Of a stretch of 64,000 bases of DNA, positions 45,247 to 54,500 are shown in pieces; within the stretch, counting starts at the first letter, position 1; the number at the start of each line of letters is the position of its first letter. Below the pieces are notes generated by a model. That model had not been told where the DNA came from, did not search any database, and saw only the letters and a list, made by a program, of their open reading frames with translations. A program made the translations under genes and the position numbers. Source of the DNA: SG8-4 sp964598225 (lineage in GTDB: Bacteria; Planctomycetota; Phycisphaerae; Sedimentisphaerales; Anaerobacaceae); contig CAZRBG010000017.1 of assembly GCA_964598225.1 (NCBI GenBank), forward strand, positions 1 to 64,000, in the 5' to 3' direction.

Positions 45247-46943
45247 GAAACGTACGACTAACCATCTTCTTTTCTTTGCTGCTGATTGTGCTGTTTCTTG
45301 GCCTGGCGGCGCGGTGTTTTTATCTCCAGTCTGTCAAGGCCGAGCATTATCTTGACGAATCTCTCAAGCAGCAGCGGGCATTCCGCAGCCGTCAGCCTCA
45401 GAGAGGCGTCATACTCGATTGCCGGGGCCGCGTGCTCGCAGCGAGTAACGGGATACAAACCATTTTTGCCGATCCGTTAGAGATAAAAGATCCCAAAGAC
45501 ACGTCGAACGACCTGGCCCCGATAGTTGACATGGGCGCCCACATTATCTGTCAAAAGATCCACGAGAGCAGCAGTCCCCGGTTCGCGAGGATAAAGAACA
45601 CCACCGATCCCACGGAGTGCCAGGCCGCACGCCAGATTCGCGGCATAGGAACTTACTCCGACTGGCAGCGGCACTATCCGATGGGACGCCTCGTATCGAA
45701 TGTAGTCGGTTTTACCAGCGCCGATAACCGGGGTCTGGAAGGCGTCGAGCTGGAGTACGACAGTTCCCTGAGCGGCTCACCCGCACGGAATATCTTCTAT
45801 GCCGACGTCCGTCGTCGCCCGATCCGTCCGAAAGAACAGGACGGCAAACTGACCGACGGCGTTGGAATCATCCTGACCATAGATTCGACTATCCAGCAGT
45901 TTGCGCGGGACGAGCTCGCGGCCCGATGTAGAGATTATGAGGCCGAGTCGGGCGTTGCGATCGTAGCCGAGCCGAGAAGCGGGGCAATTCTGGCGATGGT
46001 CTCGCTGCCCGATTTCCATCCTTCCAATATTTCTAACACCGATCCGAACAACTTCCGCAGCCGGGCGATCACGGATTTCTTTGAGCCGGGCAGCATCCTG
46101 AAGCCGATTGTCGCCTCGATAGCTCTCGACGCCGGCGTTGTGAACACTACAGAGAAAATATTTTGCGAACACGGAAGCTACAGCGGGACATACAACGGCA
46201 AAAGCTTTGGCCGGATCGGAGAATACAAGCAGGGCTTCGGCGATCTGACCGTCCGAGAGATTCTGATCAACTCGAGCAACATCGGAATGGCCAAGATCGG
46301 TCAGCGACTCGGAAAGAACAGACTTTACGAGGGATTACGACTCTTGGGTTTCGGCCAAGAAACAGGTATCGAACTGCCGGGCGAAGTTACCGGCACGCTC
46401 AGAACTCCGGACAAGTGGAACGCTTACAGTGTTACCCGCATACCATTCGGCCAGGAAATCTGCGTCACGGCAATCCAGTTGATCCGGGCGTATTGCATAC
46501 TCGCCAGCGGCGGGCGGCTGGTTCATCCTTTCCTTGTCAGAGCTGTTGTCGATAACGATGGAAAAGTCAATAAGCTGCAACAGCGGCCGCCCCCGGTGGG
46601 ATTCCTCATCAAGAGCGACGTAGCCAGATGGGTAGTCGGCGAGGCTATGGCCAGCGTTGTTAATGAGGGAACGGGCAAGAGAGCGCAGCTCGAAAAGTGG
46701 CAGGTCTTCGGTAAGACCGGAACGGCCAACATCGCAAACAGCGACGGCACCGGCTATTCCAACCGCAGCTACGTTGCCTCGTTCATCTGCGGCGCCCCGG
46801 CCGAGGATCCGGCCGTCATCGTGCTCGTCTCGATCCGCAAGCCTAATCGTTCGCTCGGCAAAGGTTATACCGGCGGAGTCGTCTCGTCGCCGGTGGCACG
46901 CGAAATACTCAGAAAAACCCTGACGTATCTCGGAGTCGATTAA
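45243..46943 (+). CDS. ftsI: peptidoglycan transpeptidase FtsI (PBP2x/PBP3 class)
   Basis: A 566-aa class B penicillin-binding protein for septal cross-linking. It has an N-terminal TM (about 8-28), a pedestal (RGVILDCRGRVLAAS) and a transpeptidase domain with all motifs: S284-I-L-K287, S344-S-N346 and K491-T-G-T. There is no C-terminal PASTA domain. It overlaps the ftsL-like gene by 4 nt and the next gene by 1 nt, so a tight operon. Confidence 0.95.
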   Translation: MRNVRLTIFFSLLLIVLFLGLAARCFYLQSVKAEHYLDESLKQQRAFRSRQPQRGVILDCRGRVLAASNGIQTIFADPLEIKDPKDTSNDLAPIVDMGAHIICQKIHESSSPRFARIKNTTDPTECQAARQIRGIGTYSDWQRHYPMGRLVSNVVGFTSADNRGLEGVELEYDSSLSGSPARNIFYADVRRRPIRPKEQDGKLTDGVGIILTIDSTIQQFARDELAARCRDYEAESGVAIVAEPRSGAILAMVSLPDFHPSNISNTDPNNFRSRAITDFFEPGSILKPIVASIALDAGVVNTTEKIFCEHGSYSGTYNGKSFGRIGEYKQGFGDLTVREILINSSNIGMAKIGQRLGKNRLYEGLRLLGFGQETGIELPGEVTGTLRTPDKWNAYSVTRIPFGQEICVTAIQLIRAYCILASGGRLVHPFLVRAVVDNDGKVNKLQQRPPPVGFLIKSDVARWVVGEAMASVVNEGTGKRAQLEKWQVFGKTGTANIANSDGTGYSNRSYVASFICGAPAEDPAVIVLVSIRKPNRSLGKGYTGGVVSSPVAREILRKTLTYLGVD

Positions 46944-48019
46944 TGGCCAGGATAATATATGCCGTTGCCGGGGAGGGATTCGGACACAGCAGCCGATCGC
47001 ACCTGACAGGCCAGAGATTGCTCGAGTCCGGCCACGATGTTATGTTCGTAGGGTCGCGAAAGTCGCTTTTGTACCTCAAGCAGTACTTTGGCGACAGAGT
47101 GAAAGAGGTCTTCGGGCTGTCTTTTGCCTATGAGAACCAGCGGATAGACAAATCCGAGACGCTCAAGCGGAATCTACTGAAGCTGCCGGAAGCATACAGG
47201 CAAAACGACGAACTGTTCAAAGAGCACTTCGAGCCCTTCGAGCCGGAGCTGGTTATATCGGATTTCGAGCCTTTCAGCGCGTGGTGGGCCTGGCGAAAGG
47301 GAATCCCGTTTCTCAGCATCGATCACGAGCACATGCTGACGCTCTGCAAACTCGACCACCCCTCCAAAAACTGGTTCTCGCGGCTGACCGCAAGTGTCGT
47401 TACCGAGTGCCATTACATCGGCGCCGCCTCCTATATCATCATCAACTTCTTCAAAGCGCCGGTGAGAATCGACTCGGCCGTCCTGGCCCCGCCCATCGTC
47501 AGGCCGGTCGTCCGAGAACTCGAACCGACCGATGGCGGACATATCCTGCTCTATTCCACTACCGGCAAGGAGCGGGACCACCTGCAGGAGATTCTCAGCC
47601 AATTTGCCGGCCAGACCTTTATCGTCTACGGCTTCGAGGAAGCTGCCGAACGCGACAACTGTACTTTCAAAAAGCGCTCCACCGAAGGCTTCCTCGCGGA
47701 TCTCGCGGCCTCGCGCGGAGTCATCGCCTCGGCAGGCTTTTCGCTGTTGAGCGAGTGCCTGCACCTGAAAAAGAGGACGCTCCTGCTGCCGGTGGCCGGC
47801 CAGTACGAGCAGATAATCAACGCCCGCTACGTCGAAAAGCTCGGCCTGGGAATTTCCTCCGAGAAACTCGACGAAACCGTCGTTGCCCGATTCCTCGACG
47901 AACTCGACAAACCCGTCCCGACCGATGAACGAATCCTCTGGCCCGACAACGAGAGATTCTTCGAAATCCTCCAAACCGAACTGAACAAACTCGACGCACC
48001 TGTAAGCATAGAGTTGTAA
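46943..48019 (+). CDS. GT28-like glycosyltransferase (MJ1255 family)
   Basis: A 358-aa soluble glycosyltransferase with a GT-B fold. The opening IIYAVAGEGFGHSSRSHLTGQRLLESGHDV has the GxGxGHxxR loop, and the C-terminal half has ILLYSTTGKE, VIASAGFSLLSECLHLKKRTLLLPVAGQYEQIINA, the nucleotide-sugar site of MurG-like enzymes. It starts 1 nt before the ftsI stop. The position in a dcw cluster that lacks murG here is suggestive, but the family usually makes other glycans, so this is not called MurG. Confidence 0.8.
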   Translation: MARIIYAVAGEGFGHSSRSHLTGQRLLESGHDVMFVGSRKSLLYLKQYFGDRVKEVFGLSFAYENQRIDKSETLKRNLLKLPEAYRQNDELFKEHFEPFEPELVISDFEPFSAWWAWRKGIPFLSIDHEHMLTLCKLDHPSKNWFSRLTASVVTECHYIGAASYIIINFFKAPVRIDSAVLAPPIVRPVVRELEPTDGGHILLYSTTGKERDHLQEILSQFAGQTFIVYGFEEAAERDNCTFKKRSTEGFLADLAASRGVIASAGFSLLSECLHLKKRTLLLPVAGQYEQIINARYVEKLGLGISSEKLDETVVARFLDELDKPVPTDERILWPDNERFFEILQTELNKLDAPVSIEL

Positions 48020-48190
48020 CTTCCCTTGATAGTGGGTAAGGAAACGACGCCGAAACAGGATTAAGTATAGAATAACAAACTCAACCCAAATCAACGCAAC
48101 GGACCCGGACTTATACAAAAGGTATCCGGCGGCCGACGTGGTAAAATAATCAACTGGTTGCAGAAAAAACCGGGAAGGATTGGCAGACAG

Positions 48191-48742
48191 ATGTTTATTG
48201 ATTACGTAACCCTGATGCTGATAAACATGGCCGGAGGACTGGTCGTTTTAGCCGCTTTTCTCTGGAAAGACATTGACAGAGAGAATAATAGATTCTGGGC
48301 TCCGGCTTTTGCTCTGCCGGGAGCGGTCGCGGCAGTCTGCGGATTTGCGATGACTTTCACCTGGCCGCTGCCCAATCCGTACAATATCGCTTTCGGCGAA
48401 ACTTCGATATTGCTGGGATTCCTCTTTCTCGCTGCGGCATGGTGTATTGTCAAAGGATGGGAGCTTTTTCCACTCGGGATTTACTCCTTCTTTGCCGGGC
48501 TGGCGGGAGTGATCATCGGAGCTCGAATCATAAATCTGGGTTTGACGACCACCCCCGTGATGGCCGGCATCGGTTTCATTCTAACCGGCTCAGGAGGAAT
48601 CTTCGCCGAATTAGTACTGCTGAACCGCCACAAAAAGTGGCTCAGAATCTTAGCAGCCGTTGTCCTGATAGCAGCCGCCGCTATATGGTTGCGAACCGGA
48701 TACATTGCGTACTGGGACCACCTCCAGCCAAAAGCGAATTAG
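48191..48742 (+). CDS. DUF981-type integral membrane protein
   Basis: A 183-aa protein with about six TM segments (YVTLMLINMAGGLVVLAAFL first, ILAAVVLIAAAAIWLRTGYIAY last). FWAPAFALPGAVAAVCGFAMTFTWPLP and NIAFGETSILLGFLFL match the DUF981 family. I prefer the ATG at 48191 over 48158. Function unknown. Confidence 0.75.
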   Translation: MFIDYVTLMLINMAGGLVVLAAFLWKDIDRENNRFWAPAFALPGAVAAVCGFAMTFTWPLPNPYNIAFGETSILLGFLFLAAAWCIVKGWELFPLGIYSFFAGLAGVIIGARIINLGLTTTPVMAGIGFILTGSGGIFAELVLLNRHKKWLRILAAVVLIAAAAIWLRTGYIAYWDHLQPKAN

Positions 48743-48974
48743 AAACTACTTGAGTGCGACACGATAGTCAGCCGGTGTGCCGTATCGCAAGTTTTGCACA
48801 CCAGGCTATCTGCGAAAACCTGCATCACTTTGGTCTGCCTATTTAAGCAATATTGCACCCCGAATTAGGCATTTTCCTTATTGTGAGGTCTATGGGAAAG
48901 ATTTAAAAACGTCAAATAAGTAAAAAGTAAATTGTTCGAGTATATCGGAAACATAATTTTGAAAGGATTCTATC

Positions 48975-49271
48975 ATGCAGATGCCACACGTACAAACATG
49001 CGACATGACCGATTGCGACTACAACAAACACAAACAGTGCCACGCAATGGCGATCACCGTCGGCGACCCGGATAACGCCATGTGCGACACATTCTGGCAG
49101 ACCAAAGGGATAAAAGCCAAAGCGGGCGACCCGACCCAAATGGGGCACGTGGGAGCATGCCGCATGACTCCGTGCATGTACAACGACCGCCTACAATGCG
49201 CCGCCGAGGGCATCACCGTCGGACATCAATCAGAGGACCCCATGTGTCTGACGTTCAACCCGGAAGAGTAG
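48975..49271 (+). CDS. DUF1540 double-repeat cysteine protein
   Basis: A 98-aa protein with two copies of the DUF1540 motif: CDMTDCDYNKHKQCHAMAITVG-CDTF (about 9-40) and CRMTPCMYNDRLQCAAEGITVG-CLTF (about 62-94). The paired cysteines (C-x4-C-x7-C ... C) suggest metal or Fe-S binding, but the function is unknown. AAAGGA lies upstream of the ATG. It is convergent with the HEAT/HAAS gene. Confidence 0.85.
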   Translation: MQMPHVQTCDMTDCDYNKHKQCHAMAITVGDPDNAMCDTFWQTKGIKAKAGDPTQMGHVGACRMTPCMYNDRLQCAAEGITVGHQSEDPMCLTFNPEE

Positions 49272-50970
49272 CGCGCCAGAGACTGGCTCCTTTTTGACGG
49301 CATCGTTCCGGCAAAAAGGAGCCTGCCCATTTCTTTCGCACAATGAATAAGGCAGAACCAGATTCGACAACGATTCTGCCGGAAATTCTCCGATAAGGGC
49401 GGTCCGGCTTGATTTCTATGCTCGCAAGCTTTCTCTCGCCTTCTTTCAGTTGAAACATGGGTCGCTCCAAATCCTTACCTTCCGGGTTGAAGTACGTATC
49501 TTCATAGCCAAAGGCCTCCAGAGTGTGCATGGTGTAGATTCCGGCAGGAATATACGAAAAGTCGAAACTTCCGTGATCTTCGACCTCGATAACCCAGGAG
49601 CCGATTTCTTCAGAATTCAAACACACTTTCCCGTGCCCAATCCGGCCCCTGCGCGCCTTTCGGTAAATCCCACCGCGAATCAAACACGTTCCGCCGGGCC
49701 ATTTGCCGTCTCGACTGACGGTCTTGTTTCTCGATGAAGCCTGTCGATCGCGGGTTGTGGGCCGTCGATTGCGGTTGACTCTGTTCCGATATCCAGGCAC
49801 GTGTTTCCGCCCAACGTCCATTGGACTGACTTTGATACCGTTGGACTGGGCCCACCCGGTCCATTTTTGCTTCGAGTCTCCGAAGTAAACTCCGGTGATC
49901 TCGCATAAGGCTACCTTGGAACAAAGTCGGGTGTCGTTGTTGTAGTGATCCAGAAGATTGATTAGCAACGGCACGGCCTTTTTGTCGCCGATCCTGCCGA
50001 GTGCTCTAACTGCCATCCACCTGGGTCGGTTGCCCATTTTGGGTTTTTGGCCTATGCTCAAGAGCACGTCCAGAGCCTCCCCCGACGCCACGTTGCCGAG
50101 CGCGGCAATAGCTCTTGTCATTTTCTCGAAGTTGTTCGAGTTTGCATCCGCAATCCACTGCCTGACCATTTTGTCTTTCTCGGCGTCGGAGGCCGCTTCG
50201 TACTGGTCCTCGACCTTGAACCATCCGGCCGAGAATTCTTCTTGGCCCCTGAGCTGCTTCAAAGTCTGCTCATCAAGCAGCTTGCGGTTCGCAGATTCAG
50301 GCAGAGTACGAAACCAATCTCGTGCAGCCGGGCTTATCGAAGGTTGGCTCATCTTATAAAGCTCTTGCAGTTCGGCGTCTGTTGCCGCTGTGGATTTAAT
50401 CAACGTTAGTCTCTCGCTCTTATTCAGCATTGAGGCCACGGCGTCCCTGGCCTCCTCGGTATCAACACAAATGTAACCGATCAGCTTGTCGCCCTCAGCC
50501 TGAGTTCTGAAGTGGTGTGTCCGCACGCCCTGCGGATGATTTTCATTAAACGCTTCAAGCAACTGGCGTGCCGTAACCGGCTTGAACGAATCAACCGGCT
50601 CGAATTGTACGATATACCCGGCTATCTCAGCGGGCGCGGCCCTCGGCAGCAAGATCGCCGCAACAATGACAATCCCGGCCAGAGCAAGCCACCAGAAATG
50701 CTTTGATCCTATGGCGGGACCTGCCGAAGAGGGCTGGGCATCCAGAAGTTCGGCATAATCACAAGCCGGACCCATTTCAGTTATTATCCTCTGGAAATTC
50801 TCCCAGGTCTGCTCCTGCGGCTCAAGATCGGCGAAGCGCCTGTCAAGATGACAACTTACATCATCGAGGACTTCTTTGCCGCGAGGGTGCTTTACCGACG
50901 ATAGAGCCTTTTCCACCTTGCGGAGGTATCCCGCCTTCAGACTCTCCCATTTCCTGCTTTCCGAAGTCAT
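49255..50970 (-). CDS. HAAS-type membrane protein with HEAT repeats
   Basis: A 571-aa protein: an N-terminal HAAS-like domain (about 5-80, ESLKAGYLRKVEKALSS-VLDDVSCHLDRRFADL), one TM (about 92-112), a periplasmic region, HEAT-like repeats (about 270-345, RWMAVRALGRIGDKKAVPLLINLLDH) and a beta-rich C-terminal domain (about 430-540). It overlaps padR by 4 nt (ATGA), the usual padR-HAAS pairing. The last ~25 codons run through the perfect terminator hairpin at 49285-49323 and overlap the convergent DUF1540 gene by 17 nt, so the real C-terminus may be shorter in a parent sequence. Confidence 0.75.
   Translation of the reverse strand: MTSESRKWESLKAGYLRKVEKALSSVKHPRGKEVLDDVSCHLDRRFADLEPQEQTWENFQRIITEMGPACDYAELLDAQPSSAGPAIGSKHFWWLALAGIVIVAAILLPRAAPAEIAGYIVQFEPVDSFKPVTARQLLEAFNENHPQGVRTHHFRTQAEGDKLIGYICVDTEEARDAVASMLNKSERLTLIKSTAATDAELQELYKMSQPSISPAARDWFRTLPESANRKLLDEQTLKQLRGQEEFSAGWFKVEDQYEAASDAEKDKMVRQWIADANSNNFEKMTRAIAALGNVASGEALDVLLSIGQKPKMGNRPRWMAVRALGRIGDKKAVPLLINLLDHYNNDTRLCSKVALCEITGVYFGDSKQKWTGWAQSNGIKVSPMDVGRKHVPGYRNRVNRNRRPTTRDRQASSRNKTVSRDGKWPGGTCLIRGGIYRKARRGRIGHGKVCLNSEEIGSWVIEVEDHGSFDFSYIPAGIYTMHTLEAFGYEDTYFNPEGKDLERPMFQLKEGERKLASIEIKPDRPYRRISGRIVVESGSALFIVRKKWAGSFLPERCRQKGASLWRATLPG
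49285..49323. terminator. bidirectional terminator
   Basis: GGCTCCTTTTTG (49285-49296) and CAAAAAGGAGCC (49312-49323) form a perfect 12-bp stem, with T-runs within each arm for either direction. It lies just after the DUF1540 stop and inside the last codons of the convergent HAAS gene. Confidence 0.8.
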
Positions 50971-51305
50971 TTGTCAGCTCCTTTCCTGATTTTTTGAATG
51001 CTCGTGATGATCCCGTCCCAGTGAGCGTTCATTTCGGCCAGGGTCTTAACGCCCCGTTCCGTAAGCTCGAAGTATTTCCTCGGCGGGCCGTCCTGCGAAG
51101 GCTCGGTACGGCTCGCTACAAGGCCGTCCGTCTGCAGACGCGCGAGGATCGGGTAGATGTTGCCCTCGCGCATCATCAACCCGTCATTCTGCTTGAGAAT
51201 CTTCACCATCTCATAACCGTGACGCTTGCCGTGCCGCAGCAGATTGAGGATGACGACCTCCAGCAATCCTTTTCGCAATTGAGTTTCCCAATTATTCAGA
51301 TTCAA
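50967..51305 (-). CDS. PadR-family transcriptional regulator
   Basis: About 112 aa from a TTG at 51305 (an ATG at 51347 gives 126). The TTG has GAGAGG 6 nt upstream and lies at the usual family start (NLNNWETQLRKGLLEVVILNLL). The -10 of the promoter below ends only about 12 bp from the ATG at 51347, which would leave almost no leader. HGYEMVKILKQ, EGNIYPILARLQTDGLV and PPRKYFELTERG are the PadR winged helix. It probably represses its own operon. Confidence 0.85.
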   Translation of the reverse strand: MNLNNWETQLRKGLLEVVILNLLRHGKRHGYEMVKILKQNDGLMMREGNIYPILARLQTDGLVASRTEPSQDGPPRKYFELTERGVKTLAEMNAHWDGIITSIQKIRKGADK

Positions 51306-51358
51306 AATGCACCTCTCGATTCTCTCACCAAAGACACGTCTTGCCATTCACCGTCGCT

Positions 51359-51388
51359 ATACTACATAACAGTATACTGTAATGTCAA
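51359..51388 (-). promoter_or_regulatory. padR promoter with palindromic operator in the spacer
   Basis: On the minus strand TTGACA (51383-51388) and TAGTAT (51359-51364) are separated by 18 bp. The spacer contains the perfect palindrome ACAGTATACTGT (51369-51380), placed where a dimeric repressor would block polymerase. Autoregulation by PadR is inferred. Confidence 0.65.
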
Positions 51389-51554
51389 TAAGAAACTTTG
51401 AGAATTTTATTTCTTTTCGCAGTGCAGGCAAACGGTCATTACTCTCTTTCCGTGCTCAATCATAACTTTAGAGGATTCACATTTGCAAAATTGCCGCGGA
51501 TTCGATACAATGACGGCACAAAATGAATGCTTTAACTAAGATAGGAGAACCACC

Positions 51555-54500
51555 ATGAACAGAAGCTTTTTCATCCTTGTCTTGATATTATCTCTAATGA
51601 CCTGCACATGGACAGCGGCGGAGGATCTGGCCGATGCCGCAGGCGTTAAGGGCGGCTTCGTCGTCTGTGTGGGTTGCGAAAACGGCAGGCAATACGAGTC
51701 TCTCGGGGCCAAAGAGGGCTTCGTCGTGCAGGGGCTTTATGACGATCCGAAGGCCCTCGCAACCGTCCGAGAGCAAATCAGAGCCGCGGGGACTTACGGC
51801 AAGGTTTCGGTGGGGCTGTTCGACGGAAAACAGTTGCCCTACGTAGACAGCCTGGTGAACCTGCTTATCATCTGTGATGATGGCGATCTGCCGGCAGACG
51901 AGATCGAGCGGGTCTTGGTTCCGGGCGGACTGGCCCTGGTCAAAGATAGCAGGGTGGGGCTTGCCCCACCATTAGAGGCCCTCGGTGGGGCAAGCCCCAC
52001 CCTACAGCGCGACGGCTGGAAAGTCTTTAGAAAGCCCTGTCCGGACGAGATAGATGAGTGGAGTCATTTTCTGCACGATTCGCAGGGGACGTCCGTGTCC
52101 GACGATTTGGTTGCAGGACACCCGAAAGGTCTGAGATGGACCGGCGGGCCGTTCTGGGCAAGAAGCCACGAGCATACGTCCAGCATGCAGGCGATGGTCT
52201 CAGCCGGGGGCCGGGTGTTCTACGTGATGGACGAGGGACCGACAGAGTCCATCCAACTGCCGCCGGAGTTCTATCTTACTGCGCGCGACGCCTTCAACGG
52301 GGCCGTCCTCTGGAAGAAACCTTTGGACAACTGGTTCAACGGCCTCTATCCGCTCAAGAGCGGACCGAGCTGGCTGCCGAGGAGACTGGTCGCCGTCAGC
52401 AACAGGGTCTATATCGCTCCCGGCACGGGAGAGAAGCTACTTTGTCTGGACGCGGCTACGGGCAAGACCGTACGTACTTACCCCGACACTACCGGCACGT
52501 TCGAGCTGATCGTTTCGAACGGCGTCGTCTTCGCCGCGGTGGATCCCGACACCAAGCCCGTTGACTACAACCAGCAGCATCCCAACTGCTGGAGAGAGCG
52601 CGACCGTGCCAGCAAGTTATGGGGATGGACCCGTGAGAACGGCACGCGCATTCTCAAGGCAATGAATGCCGAGACCGGCGATCTCCTGTGGGAGAAGAAA
52701 GTGCCCGTCGCGCCGATCACACTCGCCGCCGACGGCAGAATGGTGTGCTTCTATGACGGAGCAGCTGTAATCGCTCTCGACAGAAAGACCGGCGATGAAA
52801 TCTGGAATGCAAAGGTCTCTCCGGCTAAGCTGATCCGCACGGGTTACGGCGGCCCGCGCCTCGTCATCCACCGGGACCGCGTGCTCTTCTCGCCGATGAA
52901 AGAGATCTACGCTATCTCGGCGAAAACCGGTGACATACTATGGACCGTCAAGAACAAGCCCCGCTCGGGACACTACAGCCTCGAAGATTTCTACGTCATC
53001 GACGAGACGGTATGGGCGCTGCAACGCCGGAATAACGGTGCGTTTACGACCTATGCTCTCGCTGACGGCAAACAACTATCCGAGCACGTCAACCCGATAA
53101 AGTCTTTCTACATCCACCAACGCTGCTACCCGGGCCGGACCACTCGCAAGTTCCAGTTGCCGCCGATAATGGGAACCGAGATCTATGACATGGAAAAGGA
53201 CAAGTGGTACAACAATCACTGGGTCCGCGGCGGCTGCGTTTACGGAATGATGCCGGCCAACGGCATGGTCTACGCGCCGCCACATGCGTGCGCGTGTTAC
53301 TACCAGTCCAAGCTCAACGGCTTCAACGCCATTTCACCGCAAGCGCAGTCGGCCAACGCGCCACCCGCTGAAAAGAGACTCCTCAAAGGGCCGGCATACG
53401 GCAAACAGGTCAGTAAAGCCCGATATGCGGCGTCGGAGTGGCCGACTTTCCGGCAAAACAATAAACGCACCGGTTACGTCAGGACCGACGTTGCCGCCGA
53501 CGTCGAGCAGTTGTGGAAGACGGACTTCGGCACAGAGATCAGCCAGCCGACCGTCGCCGACGGCAAGCTCTACCTGAGCGCTGTCGACGAACATACCATC
53601 CATGCACTCGATGCTGCTTCCGGCCGCAAAATCTGGCACTTCGTCGCCAATGGGCGCGTTAATTCTTCACCGACCATCTACAAAGGGCTCGCGATATTCG
53701 GCTGCGCCGATGGCTGCGTTTACGCTCTCAACGCCGCAGATGGCCAACTCGCCTGGAAGTTTCAGGCTGCTCCAAACGCACGCAGGCTGATGGCCTACAA
53801 CCAGCCCGAATCGGTCTGGCCGCTTGCCGGAAGCACGCTGATACAGGCCTGCCCTGAGTCTGCCGAACGGGAAGGCAAGCTCTACTGCGTCGCCGGCCGC
53901 TCTATGTTCCTCGACGGCGGCTTGCGAATGCTTATCCTCGATCCTGAGACGGGCGAACTGATTTCTGAAAACGTCATGGACCGCAGGATACCCGGCAGCG
54001 ATAAGCAACTGGACGACGTTATGATGGGCAAGCATATGCCGGTAGCGATGCCCGACATTCTCTCCAGCGACGGCCAATACGTCTACATGAAATCGCAAAC
54101 CTTCACCATGGACGGCAAGCGAGTTCGCGTCAAACCCCAGCGACCGGACACGCAGTACGACCGAGAGGTGCATCTTTTCTCGCCGATATCGCTGCTCGAC
54201 GACGCCTGGCACCAGCGAACGTACTGGATTTACGGCCGGGCCGCGGGCGAGGGCTGGGCTGAATTTCAGTTCCCGCCAAAGCGCGTGCCCTGCGGCCGCG
54301 TTATGTGCATCGACGAACAGAACGCCTATTCGTACGGCCGCGATCCCGAGCTGCTGTGCAACACTTCGGTCAGCGAGTACCGTCTCTTCAGCGCTCGCAA
54401 AGAGCCGAAACGCAAGGTTGGCCAGCCCAGGCTCGAAGGCAGCCGATGGCCAAAGGCCAGGTACAGCCCCACTGATAACCCCCTGGCAAGCAACAGCGTG

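Noticed and set aside
46943..48019. Calling the gene after ftsI murG
   Set aside because: The GxGxGHxxR and nucleotide-sugar motifs fit the wider GT28/MJ1255 group, but the protein does not show the MurG-specific spacing well enough for that name.
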